A stretch of DNA of 64,000 nt from the NCBI GenBank assembly GCA_035550975.1, contig DASZOC010000013.1, positions 1 through 64,000 on the forward strand, written 5' to 3'. Under the pieces are notes generated by a model. The model did not search any database. It saw only the letters and a program-made list of their open reading frames with translations, and was not told where the DNA came from. Positions 51,175-60,290 of this stretch are shown piece by piece. The translations under genes were made by a program, and so were the position numbers. Source of the DNA: DASZOC01 sp035550975 (GTDB lineage: Bacteria; Actinomycetota; CADDZG01; WHSQ01). The first letter of the stretch is position 1, and every line of letters starts with the position of its first letter.

Positions 51175-52047
51175 CTAGCCGGCAGCGACGTTGCCACCCG
51201 GAGGAAGGTCCGGGTACCTGGAGTAGATCTCTTCGTAGGTCCCATCCTCGATCATGTCCGCGAGAGCCTGGTTGATCGCCTCGAGCAACGGCTCGTTCGA
51301 AGGGTCGACCGCGATGCCGTAGGCCTCTCCCGTCTCCAGCGTCTGCACGAGCTCGAGCCCCGGGCGCTCGGCGATCTCTGCGATCGCGGTGGGCTCGTCG
51401 TTGATCACGGCGTCCACCTGGCCCGCTTCGAGCGCGGTGTAGCCGTCGGGGCCCTCGGGGAACGAGCGGATCTGGACGCCCTCCGGAACGTTCTCCTGCG
51501 CGTACTTCTTGCCGGTGGTGCCGTTCTGGACACCGACGACGTCACCCTCCCCGAGGTCCTCGATCGACTTGATGTCGCTGCGCTCGTTCGTGTTCACCGT
51601 CAATGATTGCTGCGCGTTGTAGTAGGGGTCGGAGAAGTTGACCTCTTTCTCACGCTCGGGCGTGATCGTCGAAGCCGCGATGACGACGTCGAACGCGCCA
51701 CCGGCGAGCTGCGAGAAGATCGTGTCGAACGACGTGTCCTTGATGTCGTCGTCGGTGACCTCCAGACCGAGGCGCGTGCCGACCTCTTTGATGATGTCGA
51801 TGTCGAAACCGGTCAGCTTCCCGCCCTTGCGGAACTCGAACGGCGGATAAGGGATGTCGGACCCGACCGTCAGCCGGCCCTCGTTCTTGGTCGTGAACTC
51901 GCCGGCGCCCGGATCGGCCGCTCCCGTCGCATCGCCGGCCGAAGGCTCCTCGACCTCGTCATCCGGGTCACCGCACGCACCCGTGAACAGCGCGAACACG
52001 GCGAGCAGCGCGATCAACAGGACGAGCGCCTTGTTGCGACCGATCAT
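51175..52047 (-). CDS. Polar amino-acid binding lipoprotein (SBP_bac_3)
   Basis: 290 residues from the ATG at 52047 with GGAGG five bases upstream; the open frame to 52116 overlaps livF. Lipoprotein signal with lipobox FTGAC, an acidic linker, then LTVGSDIPYPPFEF, GFDIDIIKEVGTRLG, FDVVIAASTITPERE and VNFSDPYY, all typical of glutamine/histidine-type binding proteins. It starts 10 bases after livF, so the His/Gln-type system is transcribed with the liv genes. Confidence 0.94.
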   Translation of the reverse strand: MIGRNKALVLLIALLAVFALFTGACGDPDDEVEEPSAGDATGAADPGAGEFTTKNEGRLTVGSDIPYPPFEFRKGGKLTGFDIDIIKEVGTRLGLEVTDDDIKDTSFDTIFSQLAGGAFDVVIAASTITPEREKEVNFSDPYYNAQQSLTVNTNERSDIKSIEDLGEGDVVGVQNGTTGKKYAQENVPEGVQIRSFPEGPDGYTALEAGQVDAVINDEPTAIAEIAERPGLELVQTLETGEAYGIAVDPSNEPLLEAINQALADMIEDGTYEEIYSRYPDLPPGGNVAAG

Positions 52048-52057
52048 CTGGTCCTCC

Positions 52058-52780
52058 TTATTCCTCGCCCAGGTACGCCTTGCGCACCTGGTCGTTGCCG
52101 AGAAGCGCCTTCGCATCGTCTTCGATGACGATCTCTCCCGATTCGATCACGTAACCGCGGTTAGCGGCCTGGAGAGCCATGGCCGCGTTCTGCTCGATCA
52201 GCAGGACGGGGATCCCCTCTGCGTTGACCGACTCGATCACCTGGAAGACGCGCTCGACGATCTGGGGAGCGAGTCCCATGGATGGTTCATCGAGCATGAG
52301 CAGCTTCGGCTTCGACATGAGAGCGCGGCCGATCGCGAGCATCTGCTGCTCGCCACCCGACAGCGTCCCGCCCGCCTGCCTGAGACGTTCCTTCAAGACC
52401 GGGAACAGCTCGTAGATGTGGTCCAGCTCGTCCGCGAGGTCTTGCCGCGACGCATCCCTCCGCTGGAAGGCGCCCATAGTCAGGTTCTCGCGGACGCTCA
52501 TGTTCGGGAAGATGTGACGGCCCTCGGGGACGTGGACGATGCCTTTCATGACGATCTCGTCGCTCCGCAGATGCGTGAGGTCTTCACCGCGGAACTTGAT
52601 CGACCCCTGTGCCGGGCCGTGCACCATCGAGATCGCTCGCAGCGTCGTCGTCTTGCCCGCTCCGTTACCACCGATGAGCGTCACGATCTCGCCCTCGTTG
52701 ACGGTCAGGTTCAAGCCACGTACGGCCTCGATCACGCCATACCGGATGCTGACGTCGTTCAGCTCGAGAAGTGCGGTCAT
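52058..52780 (-). CDS. livF: Branched-chain amino-acid ABC transporter ATPase LivF
   Basis: 240 residues: Walker A GGNGAGKTT, signature LSGGEQQML, Walker B LLMLDEPSMGLAP, with the short LivF C-terminus. Together with LivG it powers import of branched-chain amino acids or a related amide. Two bases separate it from livG. Confidence 0.95.
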   Translation of the reverse strand: MTALLELNDVSIRYGVIEAVRGLNLTVNEGEIVTLIGGNGAGKTTTLRAISMVHGPAQGSIKFRGEDLTHLRSDEIVMKGIVHVPEGRHIFPNMSVRENLTMGAFQRRDASRQDLADELDHIYELFPVLKERLRQAGGTLSGGEQQMLAIGRALMSKPKLLMLDEPSMGLAPQIVERVFQVIESVNAEGIPVLLIEQNAAMALQAANRGYVIESGEIVIEDDAKALLGNDQVRKAYLGEE

Positions 52781-52782
52781 GT

Positions 52783-53577
52783 CTAAGCTCCCTCTTGCGC
52801 TTGACCCGCGTTGCCGCCGGCGCCGGCGCCCAGGTACGCCTCGATGACCTTCGGGTCCTTCTGGACGTCGGCGGGTTCGCCCGACGCGATCAGCTCGCCG
52901 TGGTCGAGCACCGCAACCCGGTCGGACAGACCCATGACGACCTTCATATCGTGCTCGATCAGGAGCACGGTCGTCCCGCCGTCGCGGATCTTGCGGACCA
53001 GGTCGCGCAGCGCGTTCTTCTCGACGGGGTTCATGCCCGCGGCTGGCTCGTCGAGGAGCAAGAGCTTCGGCTTCGTCGCGAGCGCCCGCGCGATCTCCAG
53101 CCTCCGCTGGTCTCCGTAAGACAGGTTCTTGCCGAGGTCGTTCGCGTACCGGACGATGCCGCAGTAGTCCAGCAGCTCCAACGACTGCGCCTCGCCGTCG
53201 GCTTCCTCTTGCTTGTAGCGAGGAGAGTGGAACAGCGCTCCTGGAACCGAGGTGCGATGGCGCGCGTCGGCTCCGACCATCACGTTCTCCAGCGCAGTCA
53301 TGTTCGGGAACAGCCGGATCTGCTGGAACGTCCGGCAGATGCCGAGCTCGACGATCTGGTCGGGGCGCTTCCCCGTGATCGGGGTTCCGTCGAAGCTGAC
53401 CGAACCGCTTGTCGGCGTGTAGACACCGGTCACGCAGTTGAACAGCGTCGTCTTGCCCGCGCCGTTCGGGCCGATAAGGCCGAAGATCTCGCCTTCGTCG
53501 ATCTCGATGTTGACGTTCGAGAGGGCGCGTAGACCTCCGAACTCCATCGTCACCGAGTCGATCTTGATGACAGACAT
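52783..53577 (-). CDS. livG: Branched-chain amino-acid ABC transporter ATPase LivG
   Basis: 264 residues: Walker A GPNGAGKTT, signature LSYGDQRRLE, Walker B LLLLDEPAAGMNP, and the LivG-specific insertion before the signature. The ATG shares one base with the livM stop (TGATG). The C-terminal tail is Gly/Ala-rich. Confidence 0.95.
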   Translation of the reverse strand: MSVIKIDSVTMEFGGLRALSNVNIEIDEGEIFGLIGPNGAGKTTLFNCVTGVYTPTSGSVSFDGTPITGKRPDQIVELGICRTFQQIRLFPNMTALENVMVGADARHRTSVPGALFHSPRYKQEEADGEAQSLELLDYCGIVRYANDLGKNLSYGDQRRLEIARALATKPKLLLLDEPAAGMNPVEKNALRDLVRKIRDGGTTVLLIEHDMKVVMGLSDRVAVLDHGELIASGEPADVQKDPKVIEAYLGAGAGGNAGQAQEGA

Positions 53578-54845
53578 CAGTGGGTGTGGTCCTCTCCGGC
53601 AGGCCGGTCGTCTATTACCTCGTCGATGGTCGTGGTGTCGCTGGTGCTGTGATCGCTGGTAGTGGGTTCGTCCGCCGTGCCGCTGACGGCGTCACTGAGA
53701 CCGGCCTCACTCAGCTCCGTCCGCCGGCGCCGGGCCGCGAGGAGACCGCCCGGCCTGTAGATCATGACGACGATGAGGGCGAGCCCGAAGATCGCGATAC
53801 GCCCGGTCTCGGGGTCGAACCCGAAGATCTTCTGCTGATCGGAGAGCTGGCGGACGACCTCCGGCAACGTCGTGATGAGCACGGCTCCGAGAACCGCCCC
53901 CGAGATGCTTCCCAGCCCACCGATGACTACCGCGCACAGCACAAGGATCGACTGCAGCAGCGGGAACGAGTTGGGAGCGATATAGGAGATATTCACCGCA
54001 TAGATCCACCCGGCGACGCCCGAGGTAGAGGCGCCGATGACGAACGCCCACAGCTTCATCTTCACGACCGGGACGCCCATGGCCGCGGCCGCCACCTCGT
54101 CTTCTCTGATCGCGGTCCAGTAGCGGCCGACCCGCGAGTGATCGAGACGCTTGATCATGATGACGGCGCCGAGGATCGCCGGTATCAACAGGAACCACCA
54201 GTAGTACTCGTTGTCGAGACCGAACTCGAAGTTCAGCCCGAAGAGGTTGAACTCGGGACTGGGGATCGCGGCGATCCCGCGCGACGCATTCACGATGGCG
54301 AGGTTCGACGCTGCTTGGCGCACGATCTCGTGGAAACCGAGCGTGACGATCGCGAGGTAGTCGCCGCGTAGCCGCAGGGTCGGCGCACCGATCAACAGAC
54401 CGGCCGCCATGGACACGATGACCGCGAACGGCAGTGCGGCCCACGTCGGCCATACGACGATGTGGAACTGCTCCGGGCTTCCCGAGTCGGTCATGAGCGC
54501 CGTCGTATAGGCGCCGAGCATGAAGAACGCGACGTAACCGAGGTCGAGCAGGCCGGCGAGGCCGACGACGACGCTGAGGCCGAGGGTCAGCAGGATCCAG
54601 TAGCCGGTGATGAACAGGATGTTGATGCCGAAGCTGCCGTTGAGGACGGGGATGATGTCCTTGTCCATCAGGATCGGCAGCGACGCCATCACGATGATCG
54701 CGACGAGGTAACGCAGCAGCCCCATGCGCTGCCATCCGCGGTACGGCACGTTCATCGCCTTGAGCGCTCCCTCCGGAAGCGCCTTGGCGAGGCGCGGAGC
54801 GCTCTCGTTCAGGAAATCGGTAAACGTCCTGTTGTTCGCAGTCAC
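53577..54845 (-). CDS. livM: Branched-chain amino-acid ABC transporter permease LivM
   Basis: 422 residues from a GTG directly after the livH stop. The core (about 75-360) has the LivM features GDYLAIVTLGFHEIVR and GVAGWIYAVNISYIAP; about ten helices. A cytoplasmic N-terminus of about 45 residues and a Thr/Asp-rich tail (about 375-422) extend beyond the usual length. Confidence 0.93.
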   Translation of the reverse strand: MTANNRTFTDFLNESAPRLAKALPEGALKAMNVPYRGWQRMGLLRYLVAIIVMASLPILMDKDIIPVLNGSFGINILFITGYWILLTLGLSVVVGLAGLLDLGYVAFFMLGAYTTALMTDSGSPEQFHIVVWPTWAALPFAVIVSMAAGLLIGAPTLRLRGDYLAIVTLGFHEIVRQAASNLAIVNASRGIAAIPSPEFNLFGLNFEFGLDNEYYWWFLLIPAILGAVIMIKRLDHSRVGRYWTAIREDEVAAAAMGVPVVKMKLWAFVIGASTSGVAGWIYAVNISYIAPNSFPLLQSILVLCAVVIGGLGSISGAVLGAVLITTLPEVVRQLSDQQKIFGFDPETGRIAIFGLALIVVMIYRPGGLLAARRRRTELSEAGLSDAVSGTADEPTTSDHSTSDTTTIDEVIDDRPAGEDHTH

Positions 54846-55781
54846 CTAACCACCGATCTTCTCGCCGAGGAGTCCCGTGGGACGCAGGATCAGCACGAGG
54901 ACCAGCACGCTGAACGCGATCGGGTTCTTCCACTCCGCGTCGATGCAGACGACACTCATGTTTTCGATGAGGCCGAGCAGCAAGCCACCGATCATGGCAC
55001 CACGGATGTTCCCGATACCGCCGAGCACGGCCGCCGTGAACGCCTTGAGCCCCGGGATGAAGCCCATGTTCCACACGACGAAACCGAACTGCATCGCGTA
55101 GAGCGAACCCGCAACGCCGCCGAAGAATCCACCGATCAGGAACGTCGTGAGGATCACGCGGTCGACGTTGACACCCATCAGCTGCGCGGCGACGACGTCC
55201 TCCGACAGCGCGCGGATGCTCCGTCCCGTCCTGGTCTGGTTGATGATCCGGTCCAGGATGATCAGACAGAGGATGGCGACGACGACCGTCAGGAACTTGA
55301 CATTCGTAACGGTCGAGTCGAACAGGACAAACGCTCTCTCCGTCGCCATGAACTTCGGGAAACCGCGCTTGCCGGCGCCCAGCAGGAAGTCCTGCTGGAG
55401 GAGGTATGTGACGAAGAAAGACGCACCGATCGCGCTGATGAGGAACGCGAGCCGGGCAGCGCCGCGCTTGCGGAGCGGACGGTATGCGAAGCGCTCCAGC
55501 AGCGCGGCTCCGCCCGCCGATACGAGTCCGCCGATCAGAAGTGCCAACAGCACGACGAGCACGAGCGCGACGCCACCCAAGTTTTCGGTGAGGCCGAGCC
55601 ACTGACCGACGATATAGAAGACACCCACCGCGCCGACCGCGAACACAGCATCGTGTGCGAAGTTGATGAGCTTCAAGACGCCGTACACCATGGTGTAACC
55701 GAGGGCGATCAGCGCATAGATGAAACCGAGGATTAGGCCGGTGACGAACGTCGGGCCCAAAAGTCCGGCGTTGCAGTCCAA
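54846..55781 (-). CDS. livH: Branched-chain amino-acid ABC transporter permease LivH
   Basis: 311 residues from a TTG. The first helix contains GLILGFIYALIALGYTMVYG, as in LivH; later RALSEDVVAAQLMGVNVDRV and the cytoplasmic EAA-like loop are seen, and GGIGNIRGAMIGGLLLG near the end. About eight helices. It follows the second livK gene by 85 bases. Confidence 0.93.
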   Translation of the reverse strand: MDCNAGLLGPTFVTGLILGFIYALIALGYTMVYGVLKLINFAHDAVFAVGAVGVFYIVGQWLGLTENLGGVALVLVVLLALLIGGLVSAGGAALLERFAYRPLRKRGAARLAFLISAIGASFFVTYLLQQDFLLGAGKRGFPKFMATERAFVLFDSTVTNVKFLTVVVAILCLIILDRIINQTRTGRSIRALSEDVVAAQLMGVNVDRVILTTFLIGGFFGGVAGSLYAMQFGFVVWNMGFIPGLKAFTAAVLGGIGNIRGAMIGGLLLGLIENMSVVCIDAEWKNPIAFSVLVLVLILRPTGLLGEKIGG

Positions 55782-55866
55782 ATCCGTCTCCCCCGGAGGC
55801 TCGTCCAGCTGTGCTTAGCCGCAGTTGCAGGTCGGGACTATAAAGCCCCCCGCAAGGCCCGGGACC

Positions 55867-57051
55867 TTACCCGTCGATCAGGTCGGAAGCGGGGCCGAGG
55901 GCCCTGAAGTCGCCGTGCTTCTGGCTCCACTCGTAGATCCAGATGCCCTCCGGCCCGATCTCGACCTGGCCGTCGCGATCGAACGAATAGGTCTTGGTGA
56001 CGCCCTCGTAACCGTCGACCTGTGACAGGAACCGAAGTACCCGACGCCGGACGTCCTCGATCGCCGCCTCTTTGTCGACACCCTTCAGTGCCTCGATGAT
56101 CAATCTCGTCGCGTCGTAAGCATCCGCGGCGAACGTTCCCGGCGGGCGGTCGTAGGTCGCTTGTATGCCCTCGACGAAGCTCGACGCAGCGGGTATCTGA
56201 GCCGGGTCCGCGCACGGGCACGTGACCTGCGCGCCTTCAGCCGCCTCTTCGCCGGCGAGCTCGCCGAAGCTCGGGTCCTTCGCGCCGTCGTCGGAGATGA
56301 ACGGGGCCTTCACCCCCGCGTCTCGCAGCTGCCTGAGCAGCGGCGCGGCCTGCGTGCTGTAGCCGCCGTAGAAGATCACCTGCGGGTTCGCCTGCGCGAC
56401 CTCCGCCACGACGGCCGAGTAATCCGTCTCGCCCGGATCGATCACATAGGGGCCGGTCGCGACGTCGCCGAGGCCTTCCTGGACCGCCTCGGCGAGACCC
56501 TTGGAGTAGTCCTGGTTGTCGTGCACGACCGCGACCTTGTTCGGACCGAGCGAAGCGATATAGCGCGCCGCGACCTCGCCCTGGATCGCATCGTCGGCGA
56601 CCGCCCGGAAGAACGTGGTGAACGCTTGGTCGTCGATCGTCGCTCCGGTTGCCGAAGGCGTGATGAACACGATGTCGGCCTGGCTGAAGATGCGGCCGGT
56701 CGCAAGGGTCTCGCCGGAGAAGTAGGGGCCGACGACCGCGACCAGGCGGTCGTCCTCGACCAGCGCTCTCGCCAGCACGGCCGCCTGGTTCGAGTCTCCC
56801 TGGCTGTCTTCGGCCCGCAGCTCGACGTCACACGGGAGGTCGCTGCCGAGGTTGTGCTCGTCGATCGCGTACTCGATCCCCTGGAAGATCGGCCGCCCGA
56901 TCGACGCGTAGTCGCCCGACAGCGCGCCGAGGGTTCCGATGACCCACTTGCACGACCTCGCGGTCTTGCGCGGAGGCGGATCGTCGCTGCCGCACGCCGC
57001 CGCGCCCAGCATGACGACGACGGCCGACAGAGCAAGCTTGCGGGTCAGCAC
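55867..57051 (-). CDS. Branched-chain amino-acid binding lipoprotein LivK, copy 1
   Basis: 394 residues from a GTG. Lipoprotein signal with lipobox GAAAC. Type I periplasmic binding fold: WVIGTLGALSGDYASIGRPI, AEDSQGD, VVGPYFSGET and IFYGGYSTQAAPLLRQL. A cysteine pair occurs in TCPCADP. It is clearly a paralogue of the gene directly upstream (57128-58330), roughly half identical by eye. Co-transcribed with livH through read-through of a terminator. Confidence 0.94.
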   Translation of the reverse strand: MLTRKLALSAVVVMLGAAACGSDDPPPRKTARSCKWVIGTLGALSGDYASIGRPIFQGIEYAIDEHNLGSDLPCDVELRAEDSQGDSNQAAVLARALVEDDRLVAVVGPYFSGETLATGRIFSQADIVFITPSATGATIDDQAFTTFFRAVADDAIQGEVAARYIASLGPNKVAVVHDNQDYSKGLAEAVQEGLGDVATGPYVIDPGETDYSAVVAEVAQANPQVIFYGGYSTQAAPLLRQLRDAGVKAPFISDDGAKDPSFGELAGEEAAEGAQVTCPCADPAQIPAASSFVEGIQATYDRPPGTFAADAYDATRLIIEALKGVDKEAAIEDVRRRVLRFLSQVDGYEGVTKTYSFDRDGQVEIGPEGIWIYEWSQKHGDFRALGPASDLIDG

Positions 57052-57059
57052 CGCCGCAC

Positions 57060-57094
57060 CATAAAAGAAGAGGGGGCCCTCACGGGCCCCCTCT
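57060..57094 (-). terminator. Terminator between the two livK genes
   Basis: On the minus strand AGAGGGGGCCC and GGGCCCCCTCT form an 11-bp stem with loop GTGA, followed by TCTTTTAT. It would make the first livK transcript much more abundant than the distal transporter genes. Confidence 0.85.
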
Positions 57095-57127
57095 GTGACT
57101 GACTTTCTTGTGTCTGTCGAGCTAGAG

Positions 57128-58330
57128 CTAGATCAGCTCCTCCGCAGGACCGACGGAGACGAAGTTGCCTTCGGCCTGGTCCCACTTGTAGATCCAGATG
57201 TCACCCGGGCCACCCTCGAATTCACCGTCTTCGTTCCAGGAGTAGCTCTTCGCGACACCCTCGATGCCGTCGGCCTGGTCGAAGTAATCGACCACGTGGG
57301 CACGAACTTCGTCGGTGTCCTCGGGGTCACCCTCGTATGTTCCGAGCGCCTCGATCACGATGTTCGTGACGTCGTACATGTCCGCTGCGAACGTGCCGGG
57401 AGCGTTCTCGCCGTACTCGGCGCGCATGCCCTCGACAAACTCGGTCGCGGCCTCGATCTTGAGCGGGTCGACGCAGGGACAGCTGGCGAAGGCGTTCGCG
57501 GAGCCCTTCTTACCTGCGAGCTCGCCGAAGGTCGGGTCCTTGGCACCGTCGTCGGTCATGAACGGAACCGTGACGCCTGCCTCTGCAAGCTGCTTCGCGA
57601 GCGGACCGGCCTCCGGCGTGTAGCCGCCGTAGAAGATGAAGTCCGGGCTCGCGTTGACAACCTCACTCACGACGGCCGAGTAGTCCGGCTCGCCGGGCGT
57701 GATGATGAACGGACCAACGGCAAGGTCACCGAGGCCCTTCTGCACCTCGTCGGCGAGGCCCTTCGAGTAGTCCTGGTTGTCGTGGATGATCGCGACCTTC
57801 TTGACACCCTGAGCAGCGATGTACTGAGCCGCCACCTCGCCCTGGATGTTGTCGGGCGCAACCGCACGGAACCACGTCTCGAAGCCCTGCTCGTCGATCG
57901 TCGCGTTCGTACCGGTCCCCGAGATCAGGACGCCGGCCTGGCTGAAGATCTTGCCCGTGCCGAGCGTCTCACCCGAGAAGTAGGGGCAGATGCAGGCGAC
58001 GAGCTTCTCGTTGTCTACGAGACTACGAGCCAGCGGAGTGGCTTGGGTCGGGTCACCCTGGCTGTCTTCGGTCTGCACCGACAGCTCGCACTGGAGATCC
58101 GCGTTCTCGTTCGCCTGGTCGACCGCGTACTCGACACCATCGGCGATCGGCTGTCCGACGGACGCATAGTCACCGGACAGCGCACCCATCGTCCCGATGA
58201 CCCACTCGCAGTCTTTCGGCTCGTCGTCACCGGCAACATCCGTGTCGCCGCCGTCGTCACCACACGCGGCACCGACCAGCGCAAACACGCTGAGCAGGGC
58301 CACGAGGAAGAACCATTTGCTTCTCTTCAT
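57128..58330 (-). CDS. Branched-chain amino-acid binding lipoprotein LivK, copy 2 (promoter-proximal)
   Basis: 400 residues. Lipoprotein signal with lipobox VGAAC, then an acidic linker and WVIGTMGALSGDYASVGQPI, TEDSQGDPTQ, ICPYFSGETLGTGKIF and FIFYGGYTPEAGPLAKQL, the type I periplasmic binding fold. The cysteine pair CPC is also present. First gene of the transport operon, behind a promoter at 58403-58431 and followed by a strong terminator. Paralogue of the next gene. Confidence 0.95.
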   Translation of the reverse strand: MKRSKWFFLVALLSVFALVGAACGDDGGDTDVAGDDEPKDCEWVIGTMGALSGDYASVGQPIADGVEYAVDQANENADLQCELSVQTEDSQGDPTQATPLARSLVDNEKLVACICPYFSGETLGTGKIFSQAGVLISGTGTNATIDEQGFETWFRAVAPDNIQGEVAAQYIAAQGVKKVAIIHDNQDYSKGLADEVQKGLGDLAVGPFIITPGEPDYSAVVSEVVNASPDFIFYGGYTPEAGPLAKQLAEAGVTVPFMTDDGAKDPTFGELAGKKGSANAFASCPCVDPLKIEAATEFVEGMRAEYGENAPGTFAADMYDVTNIVIEALGTYEGDPEDTDEVRAHVVDYFDQADGIEGVAKSYSWNEDGEFEGGPGDIWIYKWDQAEGNFVSVGPAEELI

Positions 58331-58402
58331 CCACTCCCCCTTCTAGACAACCTTCCTGACCTGTTGCCCGGCCGCGCTTGGGTGGCGCCCCGGAACCTAC
58401 GC

Positions 58403-58431
58403 ATATTACGCAAGTCCTTACGACATGTGTA
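58403..58431 (-). promoter_or_regulatory. Promoter of the liv transport operon
   Basis: On the minus strand TACACA (58431-58426), 17 bases, TAATAT (58408-58403). The start site would be near 58396, giving a 65-base leader to livK. I looked for the paired six-base-loop hairpins that ANTAR proteins bind and did not find a clear pair. Confidence 0.55.
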
Positions 58432-58439
58432 GTACCTAC

Positions 58440-59021
58440 TTAGGAAAGTATTTCCTGGGCCACGTCCCGCATGGACCGGCGCTCGTCCATGGCCCTCTTC
58501 TGGAGGTGGCGGAATGCCTCCGCCTCGGTCATGCCCCCCGAGTCCATCAGGCGGCCCTTGGCCCGGTCGATCACCTTGCGGGCCTCGAGCTGGTCGGTCT
58601 TGTCGGTGACCTCGGCCCTCACCGCCGCCAGCTCGGCGTGGCGGGCGATCGCGACGTCTATCGCAGGCATCAGATCGGACTTCTGGAACGGCTTGACGAG
58701 GTAGGCCATGGCGCCCGCGTCGGCGGCTCGCTGCACCAGGTCGCGTTGGGAGAACGCGGTCAGGATCAGAACCGCCCCGAGACCTTCGTCGACGATGCGT
58801 TCGGCCGCCGTCAACCCGTCCATGCCGGGCATCTTGATGTCCATCACGACGAGGTCGGGCCGGTGCTCTCGGGCCAGACGGAGGGCCGCATCGCCATCGG
58901 CCGCCTCGGCGACGACGTCGATCCCCTCTTCCTCGAGCATCTCCTTGAGGTCGAGCCGGATGATCGCCTCGTCTTCCGCGATCAGGACCCGGGGGCGCTG
59001 CGCGGGAGCAGAGCTCGTCAA
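58440..59021 (-). CDS. ANTAR-domain response regulator (PdtaR-like)
   Basis: 193 residues from a TTG at 59021; no ATG or GTG is available and the frame upstream belongs to the neighbouring gene. Receiver domain (about 15-130) with LIAEDEAIIRLDLKEML, phospho-Asp in LVVMDIKMPGMDG, and AYLVKPF with the conserved Lys. ANTAR domain (about 140-190) with AKGRLMDSGGMTEAEAFRHL. ANTAR proteins bind hairpin pairs in RNA and prevent termination. The closest known relative by eye is mycobacterial PdtaR (Rv1626). It lies just upstream of the liv operon, on the same strand. Confidence 0.92.
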   Translation of the reverse strand: MTSSAPAQRPRVLIAEDEAIIRLDLKEMLEEEGIDVVAEAADGDAALRLAREHRPDLVVMDIKMPGMDGLTAAERIVDEGLGAVLILTAFSQRDLVQRAADAGAMAYLVKPFQKSDLMPAIDVAIARHAELAAVRAEVTDKTDQLEARKVIDRAKGRLMDSGGMTEAEAFRHLQKRAMDERRSMRDVAQEILS

Positions 59022-59028
59022 CGCGCGA

Positions 59029-59319
59029 TCAGACGGCGGTGCCGCTACCGAGCATGCGATCCAGGAGCCGGTCCTGCTCGCGCTGGAGCTCGGCGATCTC
59101 GCGGTTGACCTCGTCGCGGTGGCGCAACATCCGGTCGTAGTCATCGCGTGCGACGCGGTACTCGCGATCGGCGATCGGCGTCTCGGCCACGAGCATCCGC
59201 GTCTTCGTCTCTTCGACGACGTCCATCTGGAACAGGATCTGCTCCTCGACGATGCGCAGGTCGTTGCGCGCCTTGTTCAGGCGATCGCCGATCTCCGCGA
59301 GGCTCCGTTCGATGTTCAT
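59029..59319 (-). CDS. Small coiled-coil protein upstream of the ANTAR regulator
   Basis: 96 residues from the ATG at 59319. Nearly all helical and charged: NIERSLAEIGDRLNKARNDL, then EEQILFQMDVVEETKTRML, and a C-terminal Arg/Glu-rich helix. No Cys, no membrane segment. The frame is open upstream into the tRNA-Leu but that is the antisense of the tRNA. TATACT at 59336-59331 (minus) is a likely -10. The regulator gene starts seven bases after its stop. Function unknown. Confidence 0.7.
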   Translation of the reverse strand: MNIERSLAEIGDRLNKARNDLRIVEEQILFQMDVVEETKTRMLVAETPIADREYRVARDDYDRMLRHRDEVNREIAELQREQDRLLDRMLGSGTAV

Positions 59320-59394
59320 GGGGGCCGAGAAGTATAGGTCCGGGCGTGGCGCAGAGCGAGGGGAGCCAAGCCAGCTGGGTATCCTGGGAGGGTC

Positions 59395-59477
59395 GCCGGG
59401 ATGGAGGAACGGGAGACTCGGCACCCTCAAAAGGTGCTGTCCGAAAGGGCGTGTGGGTTCGAATCCCACTCCCGGCA
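59395..59477 (+). tRNA. tRNA-Leu (CAA)
   Basis: Acceptor GCCGGGA pairs with TCCCGGC; anticodon arm GCACC-CTCAAAA-GGTGC gives anticodon CAA; long class II variable arm (TCCGAAAGGG region); T-arm GTGGG-TTCGAAT-CCCAC; discriminator A at 59477. CCA is not encoded (CTA follows). A T7 run starts three bases later and probably ends transcription. Confidence 0.95.
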
Positions 59478-60212
59478 CTATTTTTTTGGGCCTATGAACC
59501 GATCGACCTTCTCGACATCGGGTCGCCGAGAAACCGTGAGCGTTTTCCAAAACGGCTGCGTCCAGTGCACCCCGACGAGCTTGCACGCCCACGTGAATAC
59601 CTCCTGGATGTCCTTCGAGTAATTCGCGAACTGGTACCGCGGGTAACTCTTACCTTTCACCCAGTTGAGGTCTCTAGACCCGTCGGAATGGATCAATCCG
59701 CGCAGCAACCTCTCGGGATGACGTTCAACAACACGCTTCTGCCACGTCACAAGGCTCACATCACGGTCGTGCTTCATGCCTGGACCGTGCTGGGGGAAAA
59801 GACATGGCCAGTGGTTCCAGTAGGCACTGATCTCAGTGCAGCCGATCTTCTGCTGCCATCCGATGGGCCCGTCCCTGATGCACCGCAACGCCGCGGCACA
59901 CTCTTGGATGATGAGTGGGTACTTGTCGTCGAGAAAGATGCGGAGCCGGAAGGTGCGGCCCATCCTGACGATGTAGCCGTCGCCAAGGTAAAGGCCGAGT
60001 AGATAAGCGTAGGTTCCACGGTCCGTGAGTCGCCCGCCATGAGTTGGACATCCCTCGGCGTGAATAGACTTTTTAGGCCGCCTCTGACTCTTGCCCACGC
60101 GCCAGTCGCGGACCGTTCGACGCGGGATGCCGGTCATGCGGGAGATCTGGCAGTCGTTTAGGCCCCACCTCACCCAGCGCATCGCTTCTTCGTATTCCGC
60201 GCGCGAATGCAT
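59478..60212 (-). CDS. HTH plus LAGLIDADG-type homing endonuclease-like protein
   Basis: 244 residues from an ATG with GGAGGTGA just upstream. The N-terminal about 40 residues are a helix-turn-helix (WGLNDCQISRMTGIPRRTVR). Two LAGLIDADG-like motifs follow: LLGLYLGDG near residue 71 and LLRGLIHSDGS near 169; both keep the catalytic-type acidic residue. The sequence is less GC-rich and uses codons unlike its neighbours, with more Trp, Ile and Lys. It begins right after tRNA-Leu and faces a tRNA-like remnant, so it looks like a selfish gene inserted next to tRNA genes. Confidence 0.8.
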   Translation of the reverse strand: MHSRAEYEEAMRWVRWGLNDCQISRMTGIPRRTVRDWRVGKSQRRPKKSIHAEGCPTHGGRLTDRGTYAYLLGLYLGDGYIVRMGRTFRLRIFLDDKYPLIIQECAAALRCIRDGPIGWQQKIGCTEISAYWNHWPCLFPQHGPGMKHDRDVSLVTWQKRVVERHPERLLRGLIHSDGSRDLNWVKGKSYPRYQFANYSKDIQEVFTWACKLVGVHWTQPFWKTLTVSRRPDVEKVDRFIGPKK

Positions 60213-60290
60213 GACTCACCTCCAGGCGCGGACCGACGAAAGCTGAACTCAAACTAGCGATCGGGTGAGACAGAAAACAGGACGGAAGTG

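Noticed and set aside
55867..58330. Internal repeat between the two livK genes as a mobile duplication
   Set aside because: The paralogues are well diverged and of normal length; an old gene duplication explains them, with no flanking repeats.
59029..59592. N-terminal extension of the coiled-coil gene through tRNA-Leu (translation with GFEPTRP)
   Set aside because: G-F-E-P-T/A-R is the classic product of translating a tRNA T-arm in antisense; the real start is ATG 59319.
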